A stretch of 54,946 nt of DNA, from contig NZ_FPBV01000023.1 of assembly GCF_900116805.1 (NCBI RefSeq), positions 1-54,946 of the forward strand, written 5' to 3'. Position 1 is the first letter of the stretch. Every line of letters starts with the position of its first letter. Below the pieces are notes generated by a model that saw only the letters and a list, made by a program, of their open reading frames with translations, was not told where the DNA came from and did not search any database. Below, piece after piece: positions 38,420 through 48,134 of this stretch. Made by a program: the position numbers and the translations under genes. Source of the stretch: Paenalicyclobacillus macrosporangiidus (GTDB lineage Bacteria; Bacillota; Bacilli; Alicyclobacillales; Alicyclobacillaceae).

Positions 38420-40766
38420 GAAACCCAGTGCCGCACAGGATTTCGCCACTGCTCTCGGGGCTCGGTTCAACAAAGACACCCAGGCCTACGAATGCCATGA
38501 GTACAGGATCGTACATCTCCGTGGACACCTTTTGGCACTCAAAGGTCTTCAGGAGCTCTACGAAGTCTTCCAAGGAAAATGGGACCGTTCGATCCTCGAC
38601 CACTTGCCCGTCTTCCCTGATCTTGCCCACAAGTCCATGTACAAGGTCACGGACCAGGCATTACTCAAAACCGTTACCAAACATCTACTCGATCCCGCGA
38701 TCGACACGGTCATCAATGCTTGCGATCCCGGGCGGGAAGGAGAGCTCCTATTTTGGGAGGTATATCAGTACGCTGGTTGCGACAAGCCCGTCCTGCGCTT
38801 TTGGGAGTCCGAGTCCCTGTCCCGCCCGGTGGTGCTCAGAGGCCTCCAAAATCTCAAGGGACCAGACTTTTGGGAGCCGCGCCGAAAAGCCGCGTACGCC
38901 CGCCAACAAGCGGACTGGTACGTCGGAATGAACCTCACCGTCGCTTACTCGGCCATGGCCGGCACGCTCTACAGCGTCGGCCCCGTCCAAACACCCACAC
39001 TCGCCCTTGTCGTTGGCGTAGACGACGCCATTGAAAACTTCCCGTCCATCCCGTACGCCGAAATCGAGGTCTATTTTCCAGGCTTCACTGCCCGCTACAA
39101 GCCGCTAGCTCCAAAATATCCTGACCACCCGTACAGCCTCGATGAAAAGGAGGCCCAAGAATGGCTGGAATACTTTCTCCAGTGTCAGACAGCGCGAGTC
39201 GAATCCATCGAAACCACGTCTACCACCGTCGCGCCGCCACTGCTCTACAGTCTCACCACCCTGCAGGTGGACGCCAATCGTAAATTCGGGTTTTCAGCGT
39301 CCGCCACTCTGAAAATTGCACAGAAATTGTACGACGAGCACTACTTGAGCTATCCCCGCACCGACTCTGAGGTCATCGGCGACTCCATGCTGACGATGGT
39401 GAACACCCTCGCACAGCAACTCGCCCAACATTACGGCTTTCAGTACGGCGAATTGCATTTTACCGAACGAAACGTCAACAACGCCAAGCTCACTGATCAT
39501 CACGCCTTGCTGCCGTTGAAGCCGCTTCCGGAGACCGCTTCCGAAAGCGAGAAGAAGATCTATAACCTGGTTCTCATCCGCTTCTTTCAGGCCTTCGGTC
39601 TGCCGGGCATGGACCAGAAGATCAAGGTCACTCTCAAGGTCGTGAACACCCTCGACGCTCCCCAGTTCGAAGCAACAGGGCGCGTCCAAACCGAGCCTGG
39701 ATGGCGCCAGCTTGGACATGCCCCATCCCAGGATGAGGAGGATAACCAGGTGCACGAAGCCCTTTTTAAGTTGCGCCAGGGCCAAGTGCTCAAGTTCGTC
39801 GACCGTCCGAAGCTATTGCACAAAACCATCGAGCCGCCCAAGCGCTACACCGAGGCAACCCTCCTCAAAGCCATGGCGAACATCGCCAACACCATCCAAG
39901 ACGAAGAACTCCGACAGGCCATGAAGGCAGTTGGCGGTCGCCTGGGGACACCCGCCACTCAAGCTGCCATCATCGACTTGTTGTTACGTCGCGGCTATCT
40001 TCAGAAGAAGAAAAAATCTCTCATTTCCACGCCGCTTGGACGAGCAGTCATTGCTACCGTGGCTCCCGAGCTCCGGAATGCTGTCCAGCGCGCCAGGATG
40101 GAGCAACTCCTTAACGACTTCACGAACCCTGATGCAGTCGATACGTACCTCAAAGATGTCTTCGAGCTCGTGCAACGCAACGTCTCTTTTTGCAAAAAAG
40201 CCGATTCTAGCTTCCTCAAGCTGCCAAAGGTCGGCGTCGCCTGCCCCTTTTGCGATGCTCACGCCGACATCGTTGACAAGGGCCGGCTCTACGCCTGTGC
40301 CAACACGGACTGTTCGTTCAAGATTCCCAAGGTCTACAACGGATACTCCCTCAAACCGAAAGACATCCAGGACCTCGTAACTCACGGCCACACGACCATC
40401 CTAACCTTCAAAACAAAAGACGGCAGGCGGACGTATCAGGCAAAACTCGTCCTCGACGGTCAGCGCGTATCCATCGCGTTCCCCACCGTCGAAGAGCGCA
40501 GCCTCGGGAGCTGTCCCATGTGCACAGATGGCATCGTGTACTCCAAAACGCCCAAGATCTGCGGCTGCAACCGTTGCGACTGGGTCCTCTTTCGCACGGT
40601 CGCCGGCGTCAATCTTACCGATGCCCAGATTCGACGGCTGCTCGACCGCAAGTCCATTCCCAACATTAAAGGATTCAAAAAGAAGGACGGTACGACATTC
40701 GCCGCAGGCTTGCAACTCGACGAGAAAGGAGCGATTCGATTCACCAAGTCGAATTCCGGTTCATAG
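38400..40766 (+). CDS. topB: DNA topoisomerase III (type IA)
   Basis: Encodes 788 residues from ATG 38400 (ATG 38394 also possible). The TOPRIM domain starts RLIVAEKPSAAQDFA and has the acidic DxD-like NACDPGREGELLFW. The active-site region contains YLSYPRTDSE with the catalytic tyrosine, and the central domain has SVGPVQTPTLALVV. The C-terminus carries zinc-ribbon segments (CPFCDAHAD..CANTDC; CPMCTDG..CGCNRC) and a final repeat found in Bacillota plasmid topoisomerases. Such enzymes accompany conjugation operons in Gram-positive elements and may decatenate or help replication/transfer. Confidence 0.9.
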   Translation: MRLIVAEKPSAAQDFATALGARFNKDTQAYECHEYRIVHLRGHLLALKGLQELYEVFQGKWDRSILDHLPVFPDLAHKSMYKVTDQALLKTVTKHLLDPAIDTVINACDPGREGELLFWEVYQYAGCDKPVLRFWESESLSRPVVLRGLQNLKGPDFWEPRRKAAYARQQADWYVGMNLTVAYSAMAGTLYSVGPVQTPTLALVVGVDDAIENFPSIPYAEIEVYFPGFTARYKPLAPKYPDHPYSLDEKEAQEWLEYFLQCQTARVESIETTSTTVAPPLLYSLTTLQVDANRKFGFSASATLKIAQKLYDEHYLSYPRTDSEVIGDSMLTMVNTLAQQLAQHYGFQYGELHFTERNVNNAKLTDHHALLPLKPLPETASESEKKIYNLVLIRFFQAFGLPGMDQKIKVTLKVVNTLDAPQFEATGRVQTEPGWRQLGHAPSQDEEDNQVHEALFKLRQGQVLKFVDRPKLLHKTIEPPKRYTEATLLKAMANIANTIQDEELRQAMKAVGGRLGTPATQAAIIDLLLRRGYLQKKKKSLISTPLGRAVIATVAPELRNAVQRARMEQLLNDFTNPDAVDTYLKDVFELVQRNVSFCKKADSSFLKLPKVGVACPFCDAHADIVDKGRLYACANTDCSFKIPKVYNGYSLKPKDIQDLVTHGHTTILTFKTKDGRRTYQAKLVLDGQRVSIAFPTVEERSLGSCPMCTDGIVYSKTPKICGCNRCDWVLFRTVAGVNLTDAQIRRLLDRKSIPNIKGFKKKDGTTFAAGLQLDEKGAIRFTKSNSGS

Positions 40767-40820
40767 TCAGTCCATCCATCGAATAATGGCACGTCTCTTG
40801 CCCTATATGGTATTTATAAC

Positions 40821-40830
40821 TTGTATACAA
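40821..40830. promoter_or_regulatory. Palindrome upstream of the T4SS operon
   Basis: TTGTATACAA, a perfect 10-bp palindrome within a larger AT-rich imperfect one (TATAAC...TTATAA), 12 bases before the AAGGAGG of the pilin gene. Candidate operator or part of the operon promoter. Confidence 0.4.
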
Positions 40831-40854
40831 TATTTTATAACAAGGAGGATCTCT

Positions 40855-41181
40855 ATGAAGTCCATCAAGCGCATCGCGTCCGCGATCATCACCACGGCCA
40901 CTTTTCCCGCCAGTGTCGCTATGGCTGCCCCAACGAGCCTAGACCAGGGGATTACCACAACTCAAGACCTCATTGGTCAGGGCGTCCAATGGTTTCTCAT
41001 CCTTTTTACGGCCGGTGCGGTCGGTTTCATCATCCGGGCCGGCCTCAAGATCAGTGGTGCCGACGACGAGGCCGACATGAAACAAGGCAAGAAGATGCTC
41101 GGACGCTCCATCGGTGGCCTCATCATTGGCATCCTCGGCAATGCTATCGTCGCGTACGTGCGCAACGCCTACGGCATGTAA
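40855..41181 (+). CDS. VirB2/TrbC-like conjugative pilin
   Basis: Encodes 108 residues from ATG 40855 (AAGGAGG). A signal peptide ends at AMAA near residue 24. The mature part has two hydrophobic helices (WFLILFTAGAVGFIIRAGLKI and IGGLIIGILGNAIVAYV) separated by a charged loop (SGADDEADMKQGKKMLGR). This is the TrbC/VirB2 or Gram-positive equivalent plan. First gene of the conjugation operon. Confidence 0.7.
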   Translation: MKSIKRIASAIITTATFPASVAMAAPTSLDQGITTTQDLIGQGVQWFLILFTAGAVGFIIRAGLKISGADDEADMKQGKKMLGRSIGGLIIGILGNAIVAYVRNAYGM

Positions 41182-41199
41182 ACGAAAGGAGGCCTCAAC

Positions 41200-43113
41200 G
41201 TGCAAGACCGGACTCTCTGGCTACGCATTGGAGCCATTGCTTCTTTAACCTTCGTCATCTTTGCCGGACTCACAACTCTTGCAGGAGCGTTCCAGGAGGC
41301 GGTCTTGCACTTGAGGCACCTCACCACCGCCGACCTGGTCCAGATAAAAACCCATGCCGAACATGGAACGTATCTCCTCTGGGCCTTTACACACCCGCAG
41401 GAGTGGACCAACCTTGCCCTCCTCGCAACGGGCGTGTTCGTCCTGTGGCAGTCCATTCGTCTCTACCGCTCTTACAGCGATACACGCAAAAAGTACAAGC
41501 AGCGCCACGGATATGCCAGTCACGGTACCGCCCACTGGCAGGAGAAACATGAGACCAGGGCTCTCTACCATCGGGATAACAAGGGCATCCTTTTGGGAGA
41601 CTACGACAAGGCCGTCTACCGGCCGCTACCGGATGAGGCCTTCCACAATCCGCGGATTGCCACCTATAGCGTGCATCCGTTTGCGTCGCAACTTAATCAG
41701 CAGTACATCATCTTCGGACCGCCTGGAAGCCAGAAGACCACAGGTTTCATCCTGCCCAACATCTTTCATCTGGCTCAGCTAGGTCTGTCCATGGTGGTGA
41801 CCGACCCGAAGGGCGAGCTGTACGAGCTCACAGCCGAATATGCCCGCCAACGCGGTTACAACGTCCTTGTCCTTGACTACCTGTGGTTTAAGTACGGCCA
41901 CCGGCAAAATCTTCTCCATTACATCTACGCCGAAGAACAGTATGCAGAACTCGCTTCGATGTACCTCTCCGCCACTCGAAACGAGGGTGATCAACGTGAT
42001 ATCTGGGAGGGCAAGGCTCAGGAGCTCATGACGGCCTTGATCGGGTACGTCCATCAAGTGTTTCGGGAGAAGGGGACTCTCACGGACGTTTACAATATGC
42101 TTGCTCTCGTTGCCAACAATCCTGACAAACTTCTACATCTCTTCAAAAAGAACGGTGTACACGGCGCGCCTATGCTGCTCATCCAAGGCATTCTCGGAGG
42201 TGCCAAAGCCGAAGCCATGATGGCCAGCGTCGTGGGCACCCTGAGCGAAAAACTCAATCTCTTCACGCTGAGCAACGTCCAAGCGCAGACTTCTGCAACA
42301 GACTTTGATCTAAGCCGCATCGCTGATGAAAAGACCATTCTGTACGTCTGGATCAGTGACTCTCAAAAGACGTACGCGCCGATCATCAGTGTTTTTTGGA
42401 CCGTACTGTTTACGGCCCTCTACGAACGAGCGCGTCAGAATCGGGGCTCACTCCCAAATCCTGTTGTTTGCCTCATGGACGAGATGGGCAACATTGGCAA
42501 GATTGCAGACTTTGACGTCAAACTCACGACGATGCGTAGCCGCAAGATTTATCCAATGATGATCTGGCATTCCTATCCCCAGTTAAAACTCAAGTACGGC
42601 ACCGACTACGCCGACGCGATCATGGGTGCTTGCGACACAAAGATCATTCTGGCCTGCGGTGACATGCCAACCGCCGAACTCGTGAGCAAAATTCTCGGTG
42701 ATACCACCATTGAGACGCAAAGCAAAAGGGCAAGCCGCACCATCCTCGTCGACACAGCCCAGGCCACAAATCAATTCACCGGGCGACGACTGCTCCAGCC
42801 CGCCGAACTCATGGCCCTTGACCGCCGATTCAGCGTAGTAATCCAGAGCGGCCGGCCGCCCGTACTCCTCAACAAATTGCAATACCGCTACTGGGAGTAC
42901 GAAATCTGCCCGCATGCTTCGCTCGATGACCTGCCCTCTTACGGTCTGGAGTCCAACGTATCCGCCGATGCGCACCCTCCTGCCGCCAACTTCGAGAGCA
43001 CGGAGAGCACGGCAACCGAAGAGAATGGTCCGGACGAAGATCAGCAAACGGAGCCAGTTATCGTCGCTGAGTCACAGCCACAACCACAGCCCAAGGCATC
43101 CCGTTACATTTAG
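41200..43113 (+). CDS. virD4: VirD4/TraG-type coupling protein
   Basis: Encodes 637 residues from GTG 41200 (AAAGGAGG). Two N-terminal membrane segments (about residues 8-28 and 60-85) anchor the ATPase. Walker A is FGPPGSQKTTGFILPN (about residues 173-188), followed by VVTDPKGELYELTAEYARQRGYNVLVLD typical of TraG/VirD4; Walker B is VVCLMDEMGNIGKIADF. The C-terminal 60 residues are an acidic Glu/Gln/Pro-rich tail. It brings the relaxase-DNA complex to the secretion channel. Confidence 0.92.
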   Translation: MQDRTLWLRIGAIASLTFVIFAGLTTLAGAFQEAVLHLRHLTTADLVQIKTHAEHGTYLLWAFTHPQEWTNLALLATGVFVLWQSIRLYRSYSDTRKKYKQRHGYASHGTAHWQEKHETRALYHRDNKGILLGDYDKAVYRPLPDEAFHNPRIATYSVHPFASQLNQQYIIFGPPGSQKTTGFILPNIFHLAQLGLSMVVTDPKGELYELTAEYARQRGYNVLVLDYLWFKYGHRQNLLHYIYAEEQYAELASMYLSATRNEGDQRDIWEGKAQELMTALIGYVHQVFREKGTLTDVYNMLALVANNPDKLLHLFKKNGVHGAPMLLIQGILGGAKAEAMMASVVGTLSEKLNLFTLSNVQAQTSATDFDLSRIADEKTILYVWISDSQKTYAPIISVFWTVLFTALYERARQNRGSLPNPVVCLMDEMGNIGKIADFDVKLTTMRSRKIYPMMIWHSYPQLKLKYGTDYADAIMGACDTKIILACGDMPTAELVSKILGDTTIETQSKRASRTILVDTAQATNQFTGRRLLQPAELMALDRRFSVVIQSGRPPVLLNKLQYRYWEYEICPHASLDDLPSYGLESNVSADAHPPAANFESTESTATEENGPDEDQQTEPVIVAESQPQPQPKASRYI

Positions 43114-43124
43114 GAGGTTCGTCT

Positions 43125-44036
43125 ATGTCATGGTTAGCCCAGCAGTTTACCAACATGATCACGACCTTCCTTGATAACGTCATCAACGACCTCTTGAAAT
43201 TCATCATGAGCATTTTGAATGAATTACTCGTCAATCCCATCCAAATGAACGCTTTACCTGGCTTTGACGCGATTATCGCGTGGATACAGTACCTTTGTTC
43301 GCTTGCTCTCGCATTCGTCTTGGTGAAGGAACTGTTCCTCAACCAGTTAGAAGAGCTTGGGGACAGCGCCGTCTCGCCTCTTGTGATCCTAAAAAACACA
43401 CTCATAGCTGCTGTGCTTATTTGGCTCAGTCCAATGCTCATCACGGATGTTCTAATACCCATCACGTTGGAACTCATCGATATCGTCAACGCGACCATTG
43501 GCAGCACACCAAACTTAACCGTCGACCTCAGTTCAGGCCTCGCCATTGGTACGTCTGGCGTCAGCGCTGTCCTGCTCCGGATAGCGCCCGAAATCGGGCC
43601 CTGGAGCGGCCTTCTTGTCACTGCCATTATCCTGCTCGCAGTACTCATCATCGGCGTTCAGGCTGGCCTGCGCTGGGCAGAGCTATACTTCTTGGCCCTC
43701 GTTGGCCCCATTCTCGCACTGAGCAAGGCGAGTTTCAGTAACTCCTGGAACCTCTGGCTCCGGGAAACAGTCGCTACAACTCTATCGCAGATCGTTCAGT
43801 ACTTCGGCTGTGTCATGGCATTGACCGTCCTCGCACATCCCGACTTCATGGATCGTGCCAACGGTCTACCCATCGAAGCAGCGCTCAAGATTCTCATGAT
43901 TATTGGATTCCTCATTTTTGCCATTGCTGGCCCTCGTACCCTCCGCGGAATTATCTCCGCCGGTAACCAAACAGGTCTCCGGGCTGTCGGGTCGATCATT
44001 CAAACTGCCGCGAAGGGAGTGAAACTCGGTGTCTAA
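43125..44036 (+). CDS. VirB6/TrbL-like channel membrane protein
   Basis: Encodes 303 residues with six or seven hydrophobic segments (for example AWIQYLCSLALAFVLV, LLVTAIILLAVLIIGVQAGL, ILMIIGFLIFAIAGPR). The central QAGLRWAELYFLALVGPILALSKASF is typical of VirB6/TrbL-type proteins of Gram-positive conjugation systems (conjugal transfer protein TrbL). It would form part of the inner-membrane channel. It starts 11 bases after virD4 and overlaps the next gene by eight bases. Confidence 0.75.
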   Translation: MSWLAQQFTNMITTFLDNVINDLLKFIMSILNELLVNPIQMNALPGFDAIIAWIQYLCSLALAFVLVKELFLNQLEELGDSAVSPLVILKNTLIAAVLIWLSPMLITDVLIPITLELIDIVNATIGSTPNLTVDLSSGLAIGTSGVSAVLLRIAPEIGPWSGLLVTAIILLAVLIIGVQAGLRWAELYFLALVGPILALSKASFSNSWNLWLRETVATTLSQIVQYFGCVMALTVLAHPDFMDRANGLPIEAALKILMIIGFLIFAIAGPRTLRGIISAGNQTGLRAVGSIIQTAAKGVKLGV

Positions 44037-44367
44037 CCCAAAACCTACGACTGTGTACCGAATCCCCAAAAACATCCGCACCAAACTCACGCTTTGGCGC
44101 CTGGATGTCACGGGCTGGATCATCTTTTCTCTCGTCGTCATTCTGGCCATCCTCTTCGTGTTCCTTGGTACACACCAACTCGGGTGGCTGGCCAAGAAAT
44201 TTGCAATCGCTGCGCTCGTCGTCTTTCTAACCTGGATCGCCCTATCAGATGAAACGCTGCTCTCAGCTCTACGACAAGTCCGCTACCACAGAAAACACGC
44301 CACCATGCTACGTTGGAGGAGTGATCCGAATGCTGTTCTTCAAAAAATCCAAGGCCGCCGCCAGTAA
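44029..44367 (+). CDS. VirB3/PrgI-like T4SS membrane protein
   Basis: Encodes 112 residues from GTG 44029. It opens with TVYRIPKNIRTKLTLW, followed by two closely spaced membrane segments (IIFSLVVILAILFVFLG and FAIAALVVFLTWIAL) and a basic cytoplasmic tail. That plan and its place directly before virB4 identify the VirB3/PrgI/TcpE-like component. Its end overlaps virB4 by 38 bases in another frame. Confidence 0.75.
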   Translation: MSNPKPTTVYRIPKNIRTKLTLWRLDVTGWIIFSLVVILAILFVFLGTHQLGWLAKKFAIAALVVFLTWIALSDETLLSALRQVRYHRKHATMLRWRSDPNAVLQKIQGRRQ

Positions 44368-46765
44368 CAAGCAATCGTCGTTTGCTGAAGTTTTTCCTGT
44401 GGCCGAGGTGGGGGCAGACTACTTCAAGCGGAAAGATGGACGCTTCTGTGCTTGCATGTCGGTCACGCCCGTCAATATGGCCCTTTTGGAGGACGAGGAG
44501 GCAGACCGGGTTGTTCAGGCACTTCGAGAGGCCTTAAATGCAGCTCCCGAACGCATTCAAATGCTCGTCTCCAGTGAGCGCCTGAACCTCGATGACTACA
44601 TCTCCTATCTTCAGACTTTCCTTGACGACGCGGCCGACGCCGCTCAGTTCGAGCGCATCCAATCCATGATCGACTACATCCGGGGCCGATCTGTGCAAAA
44701 CGAAAAGGTTCTCAAGTTTTACCTGGTAATCCAGAGTCAGTTCGAGAAAGAGGCACCTGCTTTGGCGGAACTCGCCGACCTGTGTAAACAGATCAACGAC
44801 ATTCTCAAGAACGAGTCCATCACCACCCGACGGCTCACCAAGCAACAGCTCCTCGCCCTCTGGTACCAGAAGCTGAATCCCAATACATCCTTGGTCGAGC
44901 CGCCAAAACCCAACATGGAGCTACCTGACATATATCCCGCCCTCTTCGATACGAAGAGCAGCCCACGGTATTACATTCTTGATGAGACCTACTGCAAGAG
45001 CTTCACGATCATTTCGTACCCGACCAAACAGTCGCGGGCAGGGTGGCTTGCGCCTGTTTCGCAACTTCCCATCGACGTGGACATTAGCATCACATTGGCC
45101 GCGACGGACAAGGAAAAGATTCTGCAGGCCTTTAACAAGTCCATCCGCACCATTCGCTTTGCGAAGTCAACCAATAAACGCGACGCGTTGCAGCAAAAGA
45201 AGCTCGAACGACAAGAGGCCGATGCGGAGTACATCCTGGAGCTCCTCACCAATGAAAATGAGGCGCTGTTCCAGGTTACCACCGTTCTCACTATCCGGGC
45301 CAATTCCCTCGAGGAGCTACAGCACGCCGAGAAGAGCCTGCGTACCCGCATCAGCTCCAAGCAGATGGCTTCCCGCCCTCTACTGCGCTGGGCGCAGCAA
45401 CCACTTTGGTACACGCTGCCGCTCTGTTACAAAGGTGATCTGGAGAAAGTGATCTACTACAATCTTCCTGCTGAAAGCCTGGCCAGTATGCAACCATACA
45501 ACTCCTCCACCCTCGCTGCCAATGACGGTTTCGTCCTCGGTGAAAACAGCCAGTCTCACGACCTGGTGATCCTCGGGAAAGGTGTACGCGAGGTCTATCC
45601 CCACATGATCGTTCTCGGGGTTACAGGCTCAGGCAAATCCTATTTTTTGTTTTACAAAGTCCTCCGGCACTTGGACCAAAATGAGCACGTCATTGATATG
45701 GACGTCGAGCGCGAACGCGCGACGATACCCGGAAATCACATCTACTTTGGGCTTAACCACAAAAACACCGTAAATCCCTTCCACATTCGCTCTGCCGTGG
45801 TGGACACAGATGAGCGGACGACGGTCACACCCACGACCGCTGGAGATTACCTCCGCCTCAAGATCGGCCATCTGCTGACCTTTTTCCGCTGGATTCATCC
45901 GGAGATGAACGCCATCGACGAGGCAGCGCTCCAAAAGGCTATGATCCAGGCGTATCAGCAGAAAGGTCTCACATTTGACTCGACCACCATCCCTGACGAT
46001 CCAGAAGCCTTTCCGACGATGTCGGATCTCGTGACCTATTTGCGCGACATGCCTCAAACTGACAGGTTGCTCCTGGCTCTCGACCCGTATCACGGTGACG
46101 GTGTGTATGCCCGCATGTTTGACGGCCCGACCAACTGGAGCTACACCTACCAACGCACCGTGACCCGTGGCTCTCAGTCCGTCGTGCAGGAAGTCATCTA
46201 CCCATATACGCGCCTGGACATCCGCGATCTGTACGATACGGACACACCGGCACTCCGTCCCCTCATGCACCTGTTGGTTCACGACATGTGGGAGTTTATG
46301 AAGCGGTATCCGAAGGTGCCCAAGAACATGATCATCGACGAAGAGCACGTCCTCGCGGACCCCCGTAATCCTCAAAGCCTCGACTTCATCTACAAGATGG
46401 TCAAGCGTGGGCGTAAGTACGGGGTTTATCTCACTGGGGCCACTCAAAATGTGGGCGACTTTCTTCGGACGTCCAAAGACCTGCCGGAGCCGCCTGGCCA
46501 AGCCATCATCACAAACTCGCAAGTCAAGCTCTTGCTGCGCATGAACAAGCAGGAGATCGAGAAGATCGCTGAATTCGAGACGTTGTCCGAACGGGAAAAA
46601 AAGCTTCTCGCCGGTGGAAAGGACCCCGAAGCTACGCGTGGTCAAGGCATTCTCATCGTGGGCGGCCAACACGCAGAAATTCGCACCTTTATGACGCCGC
46701 TGGAGCTGCGTCAGTACGACCCCGAGCGGTACCACGCACTTTACGGGATCGAACAGGAGGCGTGA
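44330..46765 (+). CDS. virB4: VirB4-like conjugation ATPase
   Basis: Encodes 811 residues from ATG 44330 (GGAGGAGTGA); a longer frame from 44249 lies inside the previous gene. The N-terminal 380 residues form the VirB4 N domain (FPVAEVGADYFKRKDGRFCACMSVTP). The ATPase core has Walker A LGVTGSGKSYFLFYK (about residue 430), VIDMDVERE, Walker B KNMIIDEEHVLADP and GVYLTGATQNVGDF. This is the main energy protein of the secretion channel. A lysozyme-like gene follows three bases later. Confidence 0.92.
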   Translation: MLFFKKSKAAASNKQSSFAEVFPVAEVGADYFKRKDGRFCACMSVTPVNMALLEDEEADRVVQALREALNAAPERIQMLVSSERLNLDDYISYLQTFLDDAADAAQFERIQSMIDYIRGRSVQNEKVLKFYLVIQSQFEKEAPALAELADLCKQINDILKNESITTRRLTKQQLLALWYQKLNPNTSLVEPPKPNMELPDIYPALFDTKSSPRYYILDETYCKSFTIISYPTKQSRAGWLAPVSQLPIDVDISITLAATDKEKILQAFNKSIRTIRFAKSTNKRDALQQKKLERQEADAEYILELLTNENEALFQVTTVLTIRANSLEELQHAEKSLRTRISSKQMASRPLLRWAQQPLWYTLPLCYKGDLEKVIYYNLPAESLASMQPYNSSTLAANDGFVLGENSQSHDLVILGKGVREVYPHMIVLGVTGSGKSYFLFYKVLRHLDQNEHVIDMDVERERATIPGNHIYFGLNHKNTVNPFHIRSAVVDTDERTTVTPTTAGDYLRLKIGHLLTFFRWIHPEMNAIDEAALQKAMIQAYQQKGLTFDSTTIPDDPEAFPTMSDLVTYLRDMPQTDRLLLALDPYHGDGVYARMFDGPTNWSYTYQRTVTRGSQSVVQEVIYPYTRLDIRDLYDTDTPALRPLMHLLVHDMWEFMKRYPKVPKNMIIDEEHVLADPRNPQSLDFIYKMVKRGRKYGVYLTGATQNVGDFLRTSKDLPEPPGQAIITNSQVKLLLRMNKQEIEKIAEFETLSEREKKLLAGGKDPEATRGQGILIVGGQHAEIRTFMTPLELRQYDPERYHALYGIEQEA

Positions 46766-46768
46766 CCA

Positions 46769-47656
46769 TTGACCCGACACCTCCTGCCCGCCGCCATTCT
46801 TGCGGTCGGTCTTCCCATCATCCTATTTGCTGGGGCATTTACGGCACTCATGCCGTCCGGATCGCCTGACGTCATTCAACGATTCCAGGACATCACGGCA
46901 AAGGTGTCCACGCAAATCAACTGGATGGATGTTTATATGTTCGAGTACTTTGTTCGACAAAATGACTTCGAAAATATCACCGACACTGACATCGAGAATG
47001 CCGCTCGGCGCTTCATCAAACAGAAACGTGTCCGTGTAACTGGGTCCGATGGTAAGGCGGAATATGACACCGAGACTATCATTCTCAGTCTCCTCGACGT
47101 GATGACTCAAGCCGGATACACCCACGATGACTACGAGATGGCCATATCCCTAGAAGAGATTCTTCGAGGAGCAGATATGCCCGCCGGCCCAATCGGAGAC
47201 ATCTCCGTACCGGAGCTGCGTTATACACCCATTCCGCCCGAAAAACTTTACGACTACGTTCACCAACGCGGCTCCATTTTTACTTTGCAAGACATCCAGA
47301 CCATTGAGGCTGCTGCCCAGGCATACGATATTAACCCGGCACTTCTCATCGCCATCACCGGCCAGGAGGAGAGTTTCGTGCCTGCTAACTGGCCCAATGC
47401 GCAGCAGATACGAAACAATCCTTTCAATGTCTACCACTCCTGGCAGGAATACAACACCACTCTCGCAGACTCGGCGATGATCGCGGCGAATACCATCTAT
47501 CATAAACTCCTCAATCCTCCGCCTCAGAACGAGGATGCCATCCAGTGGCTGAACGACCCACTCAACCCTTGGGGTATATACGCCGAGGACCCTCACTGGG
47601 CCTACGGCGTCGAGGACATCTTCCACAGTATAGAGGCTTACATCAACAGCCATTAA
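46769..47656 (+). CDS. VirB1-like lysozyme-fold transfer protein
   Basis: Encodes 295 residues from TTG 46769 behind AGGAGG. A single N-terminal membrane segment (LLPAAILAVGLPIILFAGAFTAL) is followed by a helical linker domain. The C-terminal 120 residues read AQAYDINPALLIAITGQEESFVPA...IRNNPFNVYHSWQEYNTTLADSAMIAANTIYHKL, the pattern of glucosaminidase/lysozyme-like domains with a catalytic glutamate in GQEES. It would open peptidoglycan for the channel. Last gene of the operon; a hairpin follows. Confidence 0.75.
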   Translation: MTRHLLPAAILAVGLPIILFAGAFTALMPSGSPDVIQRFQDITAKVSTQINWMDVYMFEYFVRQNDFENITDTDIENAARRFIKQKRVRVTGSDGKAEYDTETIILSLLDVMTQAGYTHDDYEMAISLEEILRGADMPAGPIGDISVPELRYTPIPPEKLYDYVHQRGSIFTLQDIQTIEAAAQAYDINPALLIAITGQEESFVPANWPNAQQIRNNPFNVYHSWQEYNTTLADSAMIAANTIYHKLLNPPPQNEDAIQWLNDPLNPWGIYAEDPHWAYGVEDIFHSIEAYINSH

Positions 47657-47660
47657 ACCA

Positions 47661-47692
47661 TAGGGCCACGTTCAGCGTGGCCTATCGTTTGC
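47661..47692 (+). terminator. Terminator of the conjugation operon
   Basis: TAGGGCCACG/CGTGGCCTA with a TTCAG loop, followed by TCGTTTG. Confidence 0.65.
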
Positions 47693-47716
47693 TCTCATAC
47701 AACAAGAAAATAAATA

Positions 47717-47767
47717 TGGTTATCATAATGTACTTGTATATAAATTTTTATAGTGGTATCATGATGG
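47717..47767 (+). promoter_or_regulatory. tubRZ promoter with repeated operator-like boxes
   Basis: TTGTAT (47734), 17 bases, TATCAT (47757) gives a good promoter. GGTTATCATAATG (47718) and GGTATCATGATG (47755) are near-copies flanking it; the second overlaps the -10. They could be TubR-binding sites or part of tubC. Confidence 0.5.
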
Positions 47768-47793
47768 CAGATTACAACACGGGAGGTCAATAG

Positions 47794-48132
47794 ATGCACG
47801 GGCAGAAGATCAGTCTTTACCCCGACGAGATCCTGCTGGAGCTCATGCAAAATTTCACGCTGCCCACCTGGACACTTCTTGAGATCCTGGCTGGTCTCGT
47901 AGACGAGACGGGAGAACAGGTGGCCAATCCGAAGCCGGTCACACTCACGATGATGCAGCTCGCCGACCGAATCAAAATCAGCCCGCAGCATTTTCGTGTC
48001 CACGTGGCGATGCTCCAAGGGGCCAACGCCATCCGCGTCAATGCCGGCTTCGCCGACGCTCGGACAAAAGACGTTGAGATCACGGAAAACGGGTTAAGGA
48101 TGCTACAACTTCGCGAGCACAGGGGGAATTAA
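47794..48132 (+). CDS. tubR: TubR-like winged-helix partition regulator
   Basis: Encodes 112 residues from ATG 47794 (GGGAGGTC upstream). After an N-terminal helical region comes a winged helix: TLTMMQLADRIKISPQHFRVHVAMLQGANAIRVNAGFADARTKDVEITENGLRML. It lies two bases before a tubulin-like GTPase gene, the arrangement of TubR/TubZ on Bacillus plasmids, where TubR binds the centromere tubC and autoregulates. The assignment rests on fold, size and context. Confidence 0.7.
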   Translation: MHGQKISLYPDEILLELMQNFTLPTWTLLEILAGLVDETGEQVANPKPVTLTMMQLADRIKISPQHFRVHVAMLQGANAIRVNAGFADARTKDVEITENGLRMLQLREHRGN

Positions 48133-48134
48133 GG

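Noticed and set aside
45629-46780. Long minus-strand frame opposite virB4 (383 codons)
   Set aside because: Antisense to Walker motifs of virB4; a composition-driven shadow.
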